Assembly (NCBI GenBank): GCA_948474755.1
Contig: CAOLHI010000080.1
Location: 1,012,001 to 1,076,000 of the forward strand
Length of the DNA stretch: 64,000 bases
Origin: Ctenosaura bakeri
Lineage: Eukaryota; Chordata; Lepidosauria; Squamata; Iguanidae
Direction: 5' to 3'
Under the pieces are notes generated by a model. The model saw nothing but the letters and a program-made list of their open reading frames with translations. It had not been told where the DNA came from and did no database searches. The position numbers were made by a program, and so were the translations under genes. Of the stretch, positions 23,105-34,582 are shown piece by piece (position 1 is the first letter of the stretch; every line of letters begins with the position of its first letter).

Positions 23105-26100
23105 CTATTTATTTAAATACTTTTTAACAATGTCATCTGCTTGTTGGCAGAATGAAGATGTTACATTTATATTAAATGCATTATGTTGTAGACGCCACTG
23201 ATTTTTCTCATTAGATTTGCATCTTAAGTCCTCCAAGAACTCCAGCTTCAGCCTGTTTAGTTCCTCCGCCAAACTCTTCAGCTCACATGGAGCAAGATTA
23301 TTGTCTGAAGAAACAAGAAACATAAAGTTCTGTGATTTAAATTTTGTATTTAAAATGAGATGAAATGATGAAAAGATCTATAAGAGAATCAAGGTAGTAG
23401 TCAAAATTTTTAAGAATGGAAATGTCTTGCAGTTTGCCATCTGCTGGAGGGACAATAAAACAAGTATGGTCCCCCATTCCTATCTCTTTAGACTGAGGGA
23501 GGACAGACACTGTTTGATTCAACACTCCATTTAACCATTCCTAAGTATTTGAATCTCAGGATATTTATATGAGACAATGAGTGGGCTCTCAGTCTTCCAA
23601 GCAATTTATTGTATGCAGTCATAGATACAACCACATATACACTCCTTATGAAGAAACATATTTCAATGTTTAAGGATGTTACTTTCATTACACGCAAAGC
23701 ATCATAAATGTATTACATTACAATATATGGCAGGCATCTCTACATTTACACATAGAGCATCCATTACAAGCCTAATAGTAAAAAACCTATTTAGAATAGC
23801 CTAAATGAGAGCAGACAGAGAACCAGCGTGATGTAGTAGTCTGAGCACTGGATTATGACTCTGAAGACTAGGGTTTCAATCTCCATTCAGTCACACTTTT
23901 TTTTAGCCTCAATGCAAACCCTCTCTGAAGACATCTTGACAAGAAAACCTGACACAACTCTGAAACAACTTGAAAGCACACAAGTTGAGAGTAGAGATTC
24001 TTTCTCATCAGCATGGTCTGTCTATTAGCTGGGAACAGCATTTTCTTTGAGGCTGCATACAACCTCATTTACAATAGACTGATGTTTGGTCTTGTTTTAT
24101 TTTTAATCAGCCTGTTGTATCTTCCCTTGTTCACTCAGCTGACAGTTCTCATCCAAACAGCTAAGAGACAGTCAATCTACTCCATTTATGTAAGCATCAG
24201 TCTTCTCCAATGAGAGCAAAGATCTTAGATACAATGTAATACATTCAGTATACTTGGCTCTTGGCTATCTTCAGATTACATCAGCCAGCTGCCTTGGATT
24301 CATTCTAGGTCCATATACTGTTCTCTCGTTAGCTTATCATTGTTGCTAATTAGGCTGGTTTTAAGCCCAGAAGCACAGTCTCTGTAATCCACACACACAT
24401 TCCATAATATACAGAACTTTCTGTTTTATATTTTATTCTTTATAAGCATACCACTTCCATTTTCCAGATCTTGAATTTCTGCAAATTATAACCCAAATCA
24501 GCACTTAACCAGTATCAGGTATGATCAAGGACATTTCTAGCAATATGTACATATCTGAAATGTAGGTCTATTCACAGTTACCTCTAGATATGCCAGCCCC
24601 TGGAAACTACACACACAATCACTGAACCTTGCTGAGCATACCTTTAGCATTCTTCATTGTTTGAGACACTGATCTCCTGACAGCCTGGTCAGCTTGATGA
24701 AGAAGACTGGTTGCACAAATAGCTCGATCTATTTGCTAGGTAAGATCAATAAAAAATTCATGGTTTAGTTATAAACCTTATGCATTTTTTCAGACACGAG
24801 TCTACAAGATGGTTTATATTATGAGCATACGAATTTTGGACTTATGCACTGCCCCTTTGCTCAAGGGATAATAACTGAAAGTTTTCTATCCTTGATAGTG
24901 GTTTGAAATCTTGTTTACAGAAAACTAGTTACCCAAATACATTGTAAAACTTTAGCCTGCCATGAATTTGGGTATGAAGTTTCAAGACTCCTATGGAGCA
25001 GACAAGAGAATATTATAAACCACAGTCCACTAAAAGATGCAGTCTTTCCTTTCCATTTACAGAAATCAGCCCCAGATTTTTTTTCTACCATGCAACAACC
25101 CTCATGACTTTTTGATGTATTTTAAATAATTTTTTAAATAAAAAACCAAATGCAACCATGTTCCCCCCCAAAAAACAACAACAACAGGAGGGATTTTGTT
25201 TCCTTTTCTGGCATGGAAAAGAGGGCGAAGCTTGTTTTGCAATCATAATTTAGGGAAATATTTTGAAAACAGAACATGCTTCTCTAATGACTACTATGGA
25301 CAGGATGTACTCACTCTCTTTGCCTTACATTTTGGATAACGGAACCAAATGACAATCTTCAAAAAGAGTAACTGACTTTACTGTAATATTTTTATTTCAA
25401 AACAGAAAATGAATACTTCAAGTGAGCCATACATTTCTATGTAGAAAACATTCCACTCTTCAGAACAGATAATTTTCTAAATTACAGTATGTTACAATCT
25501 CAAATGCCAAATGACAAGTGTCCATCCTCAATATATAATTTATGGCCTTCTGTGCCCTTTAGCACTATTAAAATTGTTCATTATGTAGTGACTCTGTATT
25601 ACCTTCAGTTCTGTATTCTCTTCCAAGGGCTTCACAGGATTTTCCAAAGCAGCAGATAACAAATCAAGCATCTGAAGACTGAATATTTTTTTAGAAAGAC
25701 AAAAAGAGAAAAGGTTCCAAGGTTAAACTGCAAATGCATGTATGCTACACACACTTGTCAAAGCATGGATTAGAGAGCATGGATTAATTTGAAGCCCTAG
25801 AAAATAGAATGGTGGACACTGAATATAGTGGTTATAGTTTAAAATATAATTCAGAAAAGTTTCATTTCATTTTAGTTTTGGCAAGCTATCTTTCCCCTGT
25901 CTATCCTCAAAAAGGTGATAAGCAACAACTGTCACACGGTTTGTACCAAGGGTGTGTGTATGTAAAAGAGAGGTTGCTATGTCTACCTCAAATTCCTTTC
26001 TCTAGACTTGAGTTTATTTCATTTGCTTTAATCATTGCCCCCACCCAATAGGAGAAAGGGGCATTATAGGTCAGAATAATTTCAGGGATACGTACTATCC

Positions 26101-29100
26101 CTAACATTCAGCTAAGCACCAGGCACAAAGAGCTAGTTGCAGTTCACAACTTGGGAGCAAAAACAAATAAAATATAAAGCTACCACAACTGAGAGAGCAG
26201 AGGAGTGCTACCTAATAAGAGATGTCATATGCAGATAACAATGAACAGAAAAGGTATTTTACAAATCCAAGGTTCTACACCAATTCTGCCACACAAAGGG
26301 AAGTCTGGTTAGCAAACTACCATAATATAAACAATTAACCGCAAATGATGACATACTTATCTTCTAACGAACATCCTGCACTCTTCAGAATAAGACTATT
26401 ATGCTCCCATGTGTATTTCTTTGGATTTGGGCATTCTATTTTCTGTACCATTGCATGTATGGTTTCTTCCGGCAATGGTTGTTTCCTCTGGCTGTTTCTC
26501 TCCAAACAAACCTCAACTTGACAGTCTAGAAATAACTGGCAGAAGCCAAGCATATCTTAAAAAAAAAAGGGGGGGGGACAATCAAAATATTTGTATGTAA
26601 GATATCAGCCATTTTAAACACCTAGTTTCCTAAGAGACACAGAAATGTTAGAAGCAATATGCAGCGCCATGGGGAAAAACTATATAACTCAGTTTGGTAT
26701 CTGTTAAATATAGCTACAGAGAAATATCTGCTTATACCCTACTTCTATTCTTTATGATATTAATACTTTTTAAAAAAAAAAAGATCTCTGATCCTTCAAA
26801 AAGAGTGATCTCAGAATGATCTTTCCAACATAAAGAATAAGAAACTTACTACACATACAGTATAAAGTATCAAGATGAAGCAAAACTGTTCAAAAAGTTA
26901 TGTGAAAATAAAAAGACACCTGCCAGGAGAACCTCATACTGAGGAAAAAGAGAAACAAGTGCACATGTGGCCAGCACCATTCCTCACCAATGGCTTTGTT
27001 GGTCAGGCCAGCTAGGAGCTGCATGGTTCCCATACCTCTGGTTTAGGGCTTTATGATTAACAACCACAGCTTTGGATTATGCCTGGAAACAGATCACGAG
27101 CCACTGAAAGTAAATATTGGTGGGACATGAGTCCAGTATCTGGTCCTAATTAATAGCTATTTTCTAAACTTCATTCAAAAAGGACATATAACACATAATA
27201 ATCTAATCTGAAGATTACCAGAGCACAAATTACTGTGACCAGGCTAACCCTCTCTACAAGGGTTGGTTCTGGTAAAAGGTACTCTATATCATATAAACCA
27301 CTTGTGCTTCCAGTGACAAAGCCGGGTCAATGAGCCCTGCAAAGTGGTGAGCTTAATATTTCAGGAAGGAAATACAGTCAGCCCTCCACTTTCCTGGGGG
27401 GCTAGGAGCACAAGCCCCCTACAAAAGTGGGAAAAATGTGAATAATAATAATAAAAAAACACTCTTTGTTTTTCCCATTTCTTTAGGAACCTCTAGGTCC
27501 TCCAGCATGATTCTATGGTCAACTTGAAGCAGAGTCACACTGGAGGACCTAGCAATGCCTAGAGAAGTATTCTCTCTAGGAACCTCTAGGTCCTCCAGTG
27601 CGACTCTATGGTTCCCTTCCAGCAGAACTGGACACAGAATTGCACTGGAGTACCTAGAGATTCCTAGAGAGAACATACTGTTTCCATGGCAGAGGCAAAT
27701 ACAATAAAACACTTCAAATAAATAAAAAATAAATAAATAAGTAAAATAATCCACAAATAATCAAATCTTCAAATGAACCCATAAACTGTACTTTTAAGAC
27801 TTTTCAATGTTTCCACTGACTCACAAGAATCCAATATAAAAAACAGACCTAGGTATTATTAGTATGTTGATATCCAGCTCAAAACTCAAAAAGATATAAT
27901 TCAGTGATTCATATGACTGCACAACAAACACACAAAAAAATCCTTCTTTATTTGCAAGTTCTCAAGTTACGGTTTCTTTTACTGAGCCGTAAGACTGAGT
28001 TGACAAATATAAAATCAAACTTACACTGGCGAGCTAACTGGTATACTTCGTATCTCATACTCCGATAATAAAAATTGTCATCTAAAATAAAATATATTGG
28101 GCTGGGAGAGGTGAAATCTATTAAATATTGACAAGATGCAGAGTCTTCTTTTCCTGCAGATATCAATCCTTGCTCTTTCAAACAGCAGACAAAGCTTTTC
28201 CATGTTGTTTCAGTTACATTTTGAGGAGGAGAATAATGATACCCTTTAATAAGAGCCTGGAGGAAGTGTTCAAGGCACAATAATAACTCATGTCGGTACA
28301 ATCTCCAGTTACCCATCTATGAAGTAAAGAGAAAATAATTCACAATCAGATTACAAAGATTTGGCTGCAGTCTGAGAACAGGATCAACAGGAAAAATTTT
28401 AGTTTTTGCTTCACTGTAGTATGGGCAGCATTTTTCTTATGCACATTTTAAATCATTCACAATTCTTTCTAAGCATTGCCCATCTGCATACTTCCTTATG
28501 TCAAGCCCACTCTAATCAAGGCTCCTTTCCTTTATATCTTGCTAGGAGTATTCAGTTCACCAGAAATATGCTACTTGCCCTGTAGAATGATACAAAATAC
28601 TAGTTTTATTCTTGCAACAGATCAACATAGTCACTCCTCTCAAATTCACAGCTATAATTAGTGACTGTATTCATGAATATCACAAGGTCAGACTGCTGAA
28701 ATAAAAACCTCCAAGAATTTTGTGACACTTTAATGGCTAACATATGTTTAAGTCATAAACTTTTATGGACTAGAATGATGAAAAATTGTTCCATGAAAAG
28801 TTATATCATAATTGCCTTGAAGGTATCAAGAGAATTCTTGGCTTTTGCTTTCTAGGCACAGCGTTAATATTTTTCTCCTAATCACTACACCAACAAATGC
28901 CACCCCTATATTTTTCCTGTTACAGTTTATTTATCTTTCACTTTTCAGCCTAAAGGGCCCCAAACCAATGAGCATCATGCTAAAATATAATAAAATCTAA
29001 ACAATGCTGGTAATGAGCATAAACATTAGACTCACAACAGAGGAATAATAAGATTAAGAAGAACTACTACCAACAGTTTAAAGATATTCCAACCTTTAAA

Positions 29101-29906
29101 ATAGGCACGCTACCATCGTTTCCCTTCATACTAAAAGTATAAATGATTTTAAACTCTACTCTCCCAGAAATTTTATTTATACTGAAAACCAAATATTTCA
29201 CAAAGTACTTATCTGGTATAACACAAATTAATTTTCCAGGAGTGAAAAAAAATAGTTTTCAGTTAGGAGGCTGAAACAAAGATGATGTAACACCACACAG
29301 ATTTTAATTAACAATGGATCACTGAATATACTTTCTTCATATTTAGATTTATAAACATATTAACCTTTTATTCTACTTTGAAAGTGTCTACTCCAGGTTT
29401 GTATCACAGATAATTCTAAAGGAAATTTAGGTATTTATTCAACAATTCACTAAACCTGAATTCAGCTGAGAGGACTCAAAACAGAGAATGACAATGACCG
29501 TAATACTGCAACACAAAGCTTACCGGCTGAGAGATTGGTCCAGCTATCAATTACTGCTTGCTATTTTGTTAGGCAAGTTACTGTATTTCCACTGAAAGAA
29601 CTAGTGGTCAGGTGCAGACCTTTAATTTACTGATAAGAAAGGTATCAAATATTGACCAATAGAAAGCAGAAGGAGGCTACTAACCAAAGGCTGCTGTTCC
29701 TCCTGTTCCAAGCTTGCCTCTGTTTGGCTGAATACCTCCACAGGGATGAGATTATCATAGGTAATGAGAACACATCGCCAGCCTTTGTGCTTCCTTAGCG
29801 ACTGGCTCAGCATCTGTCCTGTTGTTGTTTTACCTGCTGCTGGTAAACCACAAAGCAGACACAGTCCCAACTGATGAATTCTGCCATTCTGCAGCTTTTG
29901 TGCCAT
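23105..29906 (-). CDS. PSTK: PSTK, O-phosphoseryl-tRNA(Sec) kinase, complete coding region
   Basis: PSTK phosphorylates Ser-tRNA(Sec), the step before SepSecS makes selenocysteinyl-tRNA. Coding exons, in transcript order: 29685-29906, 28025-28316, 26357-26555, 25603-25678, 24642-24735 and 23105-23304. All have GT/AG borders and matching phases: 1083 nt, 360 aa (human, from memory, 348). The P-loop GLPAAGKT (residues 20-27) is intact. LDDNFYYRSMRYEVYQLAR and GFCQLFLDC in the middle, and LKSLAEELNRLKLEFLEDLR at the C-terminus, are strong family matches. The start MAQKLQNG is the ATG nearest the P-loop; a 5' exon in the CpG island probably precedes it. The last sense codons plus stop (AATAAATAG) contain a polyadenylation hexamer. 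The gene is convergent with IKZF5, as in human. Confidence 0.96.
23818..23995 (+). repeat. Sauria-type SINE in PSTK intron 5 (antisense to the gene)
   Basis: It opens with the tRNA-like AGCGTGATGTAGTAGTCTGA and GGTTTCAATCTCC and ends with CAACTTGAAAGCACACAAG. The central part is diverged and shortened. Confidence 0.75.
27372..27790. mobile_element. TA-flanked MITE with nested inverted repeats, in PSTK intron 2
   Basis: The left end TACAGTCAGCCCTCCACTTT matches the reversed right end of the element at 34255-34582. Inside, segments such as CTCTAGGTCCTCCAG recur in both orientations, giving a folded core. AATCAAATCTTCAAATG near the right end also matches 34255-34582, but the right terminus is degraded. 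Confidence 0.55.
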
Positions 29907-30069
29907 GGGCCTTGTATGCTGTGGAGCATTTCACTTCTGTGATAGCAAGGAAATGACCAGCATCAAGTTTGACATGTGCTTAGTGCCTGCAGTCCATTAA
30001 TACTCTGTGGGTGTATTTAGAAATATAGCTATTGTTTTCTTTCTGATTAGAGACACAGAGTAGTAAAGT

Positions 30070-30810
30070 GCTTTGTTTGGCTACCTGGTCCCCAGTGATA
30101 GTATCCAGTGACATTTCTTTTTCTTGTCAGAACTGCAAAAATGACAGCAACCTATCGATGGCAACAGAGAAATCCAGGGCTGTATTGTTGGAGAGATTTA
30201 GCAGAACTATATCAAAAACATGGGGGAATAAGCAAAGAAAGATTTGTTACAAGACCAAAAATTAAGGAATAAGAACAATTTAACCACACAATTGTTCAAC
30301 CCACTCCAGGGTTTAACTATTAAACCTACTCTTGGTTCACTTTCTGTAATCAACGGCTGGGAAATCTATTATCCACAGAATAAGCGTGATTACTGCCAAG
30401 CCTCCTGGTTCACTTACACCCCCAATAGTTCTTTTATATTCTCCTTGCAATAATGTAAGATTTGTCCTGTTTTTAAAGTAACATTTTTCTTTCAAACACC
30501 GCCACATACTTCTAGAAAACAAACCACTGTGGTGCTATTCAGCACAACATGTAGAAAATACTGGTAAGGCAATATGGAACTGTTGGGCTGGGGCAGCAGG
30601 AAGGTGATGTGACGCAACGCGTCTTAAAAACCATCAAAACTCAATTGTTGGTTCCAACTAAAGTGAGCAAAAATTTAGCTAATCAGTACTTAAGTTCCAA
30701 TGGGTCTCCACTAGCTGGAACTAACAGATTAAGGCCAATGGGGCCACAGTGGGCAACGTCAAAAGAAACAGTTTTCTTTCGCAAACCAGAAGAGGGATTT
30801 ATTTGCTAGA
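30070..30810 (+). other. Unrecognised plus-strand coding-like frames opposite the PSTK 5' end
   Basis: After a strong acceptor-like TTTCTTTTTCTTGTCAG (ends about 30130), an ATG at 30141 opens a 41-codon frame starting MTATYRWQQRNPGLYCWRDL and closed by TAA. A second frame, shifted, runs to about 30451 and contains VINGWEIYYPQNKRDYC. A third, about 30609-30809, contains LANQYLSSNGSPLAG and ends EEGFIC. Their composition looks more protein-like than chance, but no continuous spliced frame was found. It could be a small gene, a decayed gene or coincidence. I recognise no family. Confidence 0.25.
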
Positions 30811-30982
30811 TGCCCCCGCCCAGGATTGAGAAATTAGGAAAGTGCCCAATGCAGGACAATGAACTCCACTTCTGATTTAGGCCTTGGGCTAACGCTGCGG
30901 GGCAATGCCTTTCAAGAAGTCGACCCAATGACCCTCATGGGCCCCAGTTATGACAAGCCCCACCGAGCCGCCAGCTGTGCAA

Positions 30983-31145
30983 GGCCATTTCCGCACTAGA
31001 CTGTTATAGCGCTATTGTTCCCCTCTCAACATCCTATGGAATCCTGGGGTTTGCGGTTTAGGGTGGCCCCTCCCTAAACCGCAAACCCCAGGATTCCATA
31101 GGATGTTGAAAGGGGAACAATAGCGCTATAACAGTCTAGTGCGGA
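30983..31145. mobile_element. Palindromic MITE copy G, right end truncated
   Basis: It starts GGCCATTTCCGCACTAGAC; the arms pair perfectly or nearly so up to TAGTGCGGA, where the sequence passes into the PSTK CpG island. The last terminal bases are missing. Confidence 0.85.
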
Positions 31146-31700
31146 CTGAGAAGGAGGCGTCACAGGAGACGCCCGGCCACCGCCCTTCGCTGGAGCTCCG
31201 AGTCAACTCGCTCAGGACTTCTCGCCCGCGGTTACCTGCCTAGCCAGAGCCCCTTCAAGCCCCGAAGTGGCCAGAAAGTCCCCCTGGTCCTCGTCCTCCC
31301 TCCTTCCCTCGGCAAAGTGATGCCCTCAGACCTTCCTCACCCCACATACCTCGTCCTCGCGCCCCCTCAGGGCCGCCTCGACGCCCCAGTGGAAACCCCT
31401 CCGCCGCATAACGGGCCACTTGCCTTTTTGTCCCTCCGGCGGCCTCTCCCCTAAACGCAGCGCCTCAGAAAGGACGCTCAGGGAATCAACGAGAGAGCCC
31501 TCCCAGAGCGTCCCTTCCCCCTCTCCCTCTGAGCTTCGCGCGACGTCTCTGCCGTTCCGCAAACTGAAGCCGAGGCTCTCGCGTGTCCAATCATCGCGAT
31601 CGCTCGGGAAATCCCGCCCGTGGCGAGATTTGCTTAAGAGGCGCTCGACGAAGCTAAACCGCCGGTTCCGAGCTCTGAGGGCAGGATAGGCGTATTCAGC
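31146..31700. promoter_or_regulatory. CpG island, likely PSTK promoter and 5' exon
   Basis: This block is GC- and CpG-rich against an AT-rich background. On the minus strand a good donor, GACGAG|GTATGT, ends a possible leader exon at 31350. It could splice to AG sites just before the PSTK ATG at 29906 (after CTATCACAG or CTCCACAG). With the second site, a frame from an ATG at 31562 stays open into PSTK and would add about 75 residues, which I consider unlikely because the family lacks such an extension. Confidence 0.6.
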
Positions 31701-31799
31701 CGCTTCATCTTTGGGTTGCCTGTGAAGCTGAGTTCCGAGAATGAAGATTGGGAAGAGCTGCCGTTTCTTTAATTGTCCTGCGCCTTGGAGCCATTTCCT

Positions 31800-31938
31800 G
31801 GAGTTTATAGTTCAGGGAGGGGCACTTAGAACTCTCAGCCAGAGAGCTCTTTGGCCTCAGTAAACTACAAACCCCAGAATCCCACAGGAGGTTGAAAGGG
31901 GAATAGCAGCGCTTTAACACTGTAGTGCAGAAATGGCC
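31800..31938. mobile_element. Old, diverged relative of the palindromic MITEs (copy H)
   Basis: Only the right arm is recognisable: AAACTACAAACCCCAGAATC, GAGGTTGAAAGGGGAATAGC and GTAGTGCAGAAATGGCC. The left arm is decayed. Confidence 0.55.
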
Positions 31939-32118
31939 CAAGTTATGGCGACCCTAAAGCAAAGCTGTCTCGGGATTTTCCCGGCGAGGTGTGTTCAGAG
32001 GGGTTTGTCTTTGCCTTCCCTTGAGGCTGAGAGAGTGTGGCTTAGCCAAGGTCACCCAGCGGCTTCCCACAGTCGAGTGGTGATTCGCTCTCCAGAGACA
32101 TAATCCAAAGCCCGAACC
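31939..32118 (-). repeat. Sauria-type SINE, minus orientation
   Basis: AAGTTATGGCGACCCTAAAG, TTGAGGCTGAGAGAGTGTGG, CCAAGGTCACCCAGCGGCTT and GAGTGGTGATTCGC follow the expected reversed order of the tRNA-headed SINE. Confidence 0.85.
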
Positions 32119-32206
32119 TCTTCACCGTACTGGCCCTCTCTAAGGGTTGCGAAGAAGAGGGAATTCCAGAAGGTCTTCCTTATCCAGCCCTGGAAAAGTT
32201 ACTTAC

Positions 32207-33712
32207 CGTTACTTCCAGCAGTTGGGGGATTCTGGAAGTCGTGGGCCTGGAGTGATTCTCTTTGGCCTGTAGCTCTCTGAAGCACCCGACATGTGGAAGT
32301 TGTGAGCCAAAAAGAAAGTTACTTTCCAGGCTCTCATCAAGAGTAACAGCGGTGAAAATTTCTGGCAGGGTAATAAGGTTGAGCAAGATTTGTTCACTTG
32401 TAGGCTGTGTGCTCTTAACTGTTAACTGCATTTGTATGGAAAGTAAGTGGTAATTGGACAGAGAACTGCCCGAACAACAAAAATGGAAAGACATATTGGG
32501 AAACACAGGGCAGCTGTAGGCTGACAAGAGACTTCCATCATCAGTCCTAATGTTGCTTCTCGTTTCTCTGACAGCAAGGAGTTGGTAGCCCAATGCTGTC
32601 AACGTGTTTAGGCTGCTCTGACCAATAGGCATTACTGTTGTACTAGCAGATGGAGGAGCTGGGGTTCTTTCTCCGAACTGAGCAAGTATAAGTGGTTGGT
32701 ATCTCAAAGATGTGAGAACACAGGTATCTGGTGGAAGGGAGTTCTTCAGTGAGTGCTACCACAGAGCAGATCCTGCCACTTGTAGTAGCCCAGAGTACTT
32801 AAATCATGCTATCCTTATGGTCTGGAACTAGAGGGAAATTATGTGCTGATCTACCTGCCTTGGTGACTGATTGGTTAGATAAGCACCCTTTGTCTGAGTT
32901 TGGTCTGATTAGCTGAATAAGTTAGTAGAAAGGGTAGGTAAGAATGACAATGAAAGGTGCAATCGATTCAGTGGACAGTTATCAAAATTAAGATGGGGAG
33001 CATAAGAACGTCCCAGTTATTGCCATCCAAATTACTGACACATCTTTAAGACTAGTAGACCAGTGTCCTTTGCAGAGCTGTGCCCTTTGTAAGGCTGATT
33101 TGTGATTGACTGCTAGCTCACATTGTCTGCCTTCTCCCCTTCAACTTAAGGCTGCAATTCTATACACATTTACCTGAGAGCAAGTCCCACTGAACTGAAT
33201 GGTTAGGTATAGGATTTCACTATAAATGAGTGAAATCTATAAATGTATTTCACTATACTCTATACAGTATACACTACATTCACTATAAATGTATATCAGG
33301 GTCTGTGTGCACAGCCAAGGGACGCATGGCTTTCATGCAGCAGTATCCTCAGCTTTTGAGCAATGGGAAACTTTGAAGCCATGGAGAATAAGGATGTTCA
33401 AACTCAAACTCCCTTCAACAATGGAAATTCTAGAGATTAAAGTAATGGACAAAACCAGGAACTGAAAGTTGAAAAACAAAGAGGAGAAAGATATGAGGGA
33501 TTTTGGCATGCAAACTCTGGAAGGAGTGTTTTAAAATTATGTACTTTAGAAACTAAGCACTAGTGCTGCTGCTGTACTCTCCCCCTTACAAATAATGTTG
33601 GGGCTTGAGGTGCCAAATTAGGGATATGTTCCCAAGTGATTATACCTCCTGAAGATAATTTGGCTCCATACGTATTGAAGACAACACACGTGGGAACTGT
33701 AATCTGCAACAT
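32207..33712 (-). CDS. Unrecognised candidate gene: two phase-compatible exons
   Basis: Exon 33590-33712 opens with ATG (MLQITVPTCVVFNTYG) and runs 41 codons to a GTAAGG donor. Exon 32207-32755 follows a CTGCTCTGTGGTAG acceptor, runs 183 codons without a stop and ends at a strong ACG|GTAAGT donor; both junctions are phase 0. The long exon reads HSLKNSLPPDTCVL near its start and LLNLITLPEIFTAV later. It is moderately hydrophobic, Ser/Thr/Leu-rich, with no zinc-finger, kinase or repeat motif I recognise. No following exon was found before the SINE at 31939-32118 and the PSTK promoter. It may be a fast-evolving gene, an upstream exon set of a longer transcript, or a chance frame; a 549-nt open exon with good borders favours a real gene. 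It does not resemble human C10orf88, PSTK's usual neighbour. Confidence 0.35.
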
Positions 33713-34067
33713 CTCATTTTCCGGGGTTTTCCATTTTATGCCCAACCACCATCAGGTAGAATTCAGAGATGTTCCTCACCTCATGAATTTTTGTTTTTTT
33801 TATTTTCTGCAAAATATGGGCTTCACACAAGTCTGCTACCACCTTCCTCTTGTGCATAAATGGTGCTATTTGACTACAAAAGAGATATTTTATTTATTAG
33901 CTTTAGAGAAAGTTTGCCATATCCAATAACATCTCAGAATGGGTTATACCAAAGCATCAAAACATACATTATAAATCAGAAATTTAAATGTATATACAAA
34001 GACATCACAATTATATATACAAATCTCTACCAATCAAATCATTTAAAATAAATCTGAAAATCACTTG

Positions 34068-34252
34068 TGTGCCTTCAAGTCATTCCCAATTTATGATAAC
34101 CCTAGAGCAAATCTTTCACAGGGGTTTCTTGGCAACATTTGTTTAGAGGGGGCTTGCTGTCCTCTGAGGCTGAGACAGTGTGATTTTCCCAAGGTCACCC
34201 AGTGGGTTTCCATGGCTAAGTGGGGATATGAACCATGCAAACTGATACATAT
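34068..34252 (-). repeat. Sauria-type SINE, minus orientation
   Basis: It reads TGTGCCTTCAAGTCATTCCC, CTGAGGCTGAGACAGTGTGA, CCAAGGTCACCCAGTGGGTT and TAAGTGGGGATATGAACC, a well-preserved reversed copy. Confidence 0.88.
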
Positions 34253-34254
34253 AT

Positions 34255-34582
34255 TACAGTCATCCCTTCACATTTGCTAGAGTTAGGGGCACAGGACTCC
34301 CATGAAAGTGAATGATCACCCTATTCAACCCACCATGGATTCCTTTGAGGCATCAGGGTTCCTTCATAAGGCAGAAGTGAGCAGCTGGTGGGGCTTACTG
34401 CCACCTCAGGTGCTGCCCCACACCATTTTTAATAGTGATTTGCTAGCCTCATTCACAATTTCTCGGTCTCATGAGGCTTGCAGCCCCTATTAAAAATGGC
34501 GTAGGGCAGAGCTGACAGCAAATAATCCACGAATAATCAAATCCTCAAAAGTGAAACCTGCAAATGTGGAGGGCTGACTGTA
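34255..34582. mobile_element. TA-flanked MITE with TACAGTCA/GCCCTCCACATTTG ends
   Basis: The left end TACAGTCATCCCTTCACATT and the right end AAATGTGGAGGGCTGACTGTA are inverted repeats with TA borders, as in Tc1/mariner or pogo-type non-autonomous elements. Relatives are at 27372-27790, 47928-48152 and 50012-50310. Confidence 0.7.

Noticed and set aside
31326..31562. A 71-residue N-terminal extension of PSTK from the CpG island
   Set aside because: It is frame-compatible with one possible acceptor, but the acceptor is weak and the family starts just before the P-loop; kept only as a remark under the CpG island entry.
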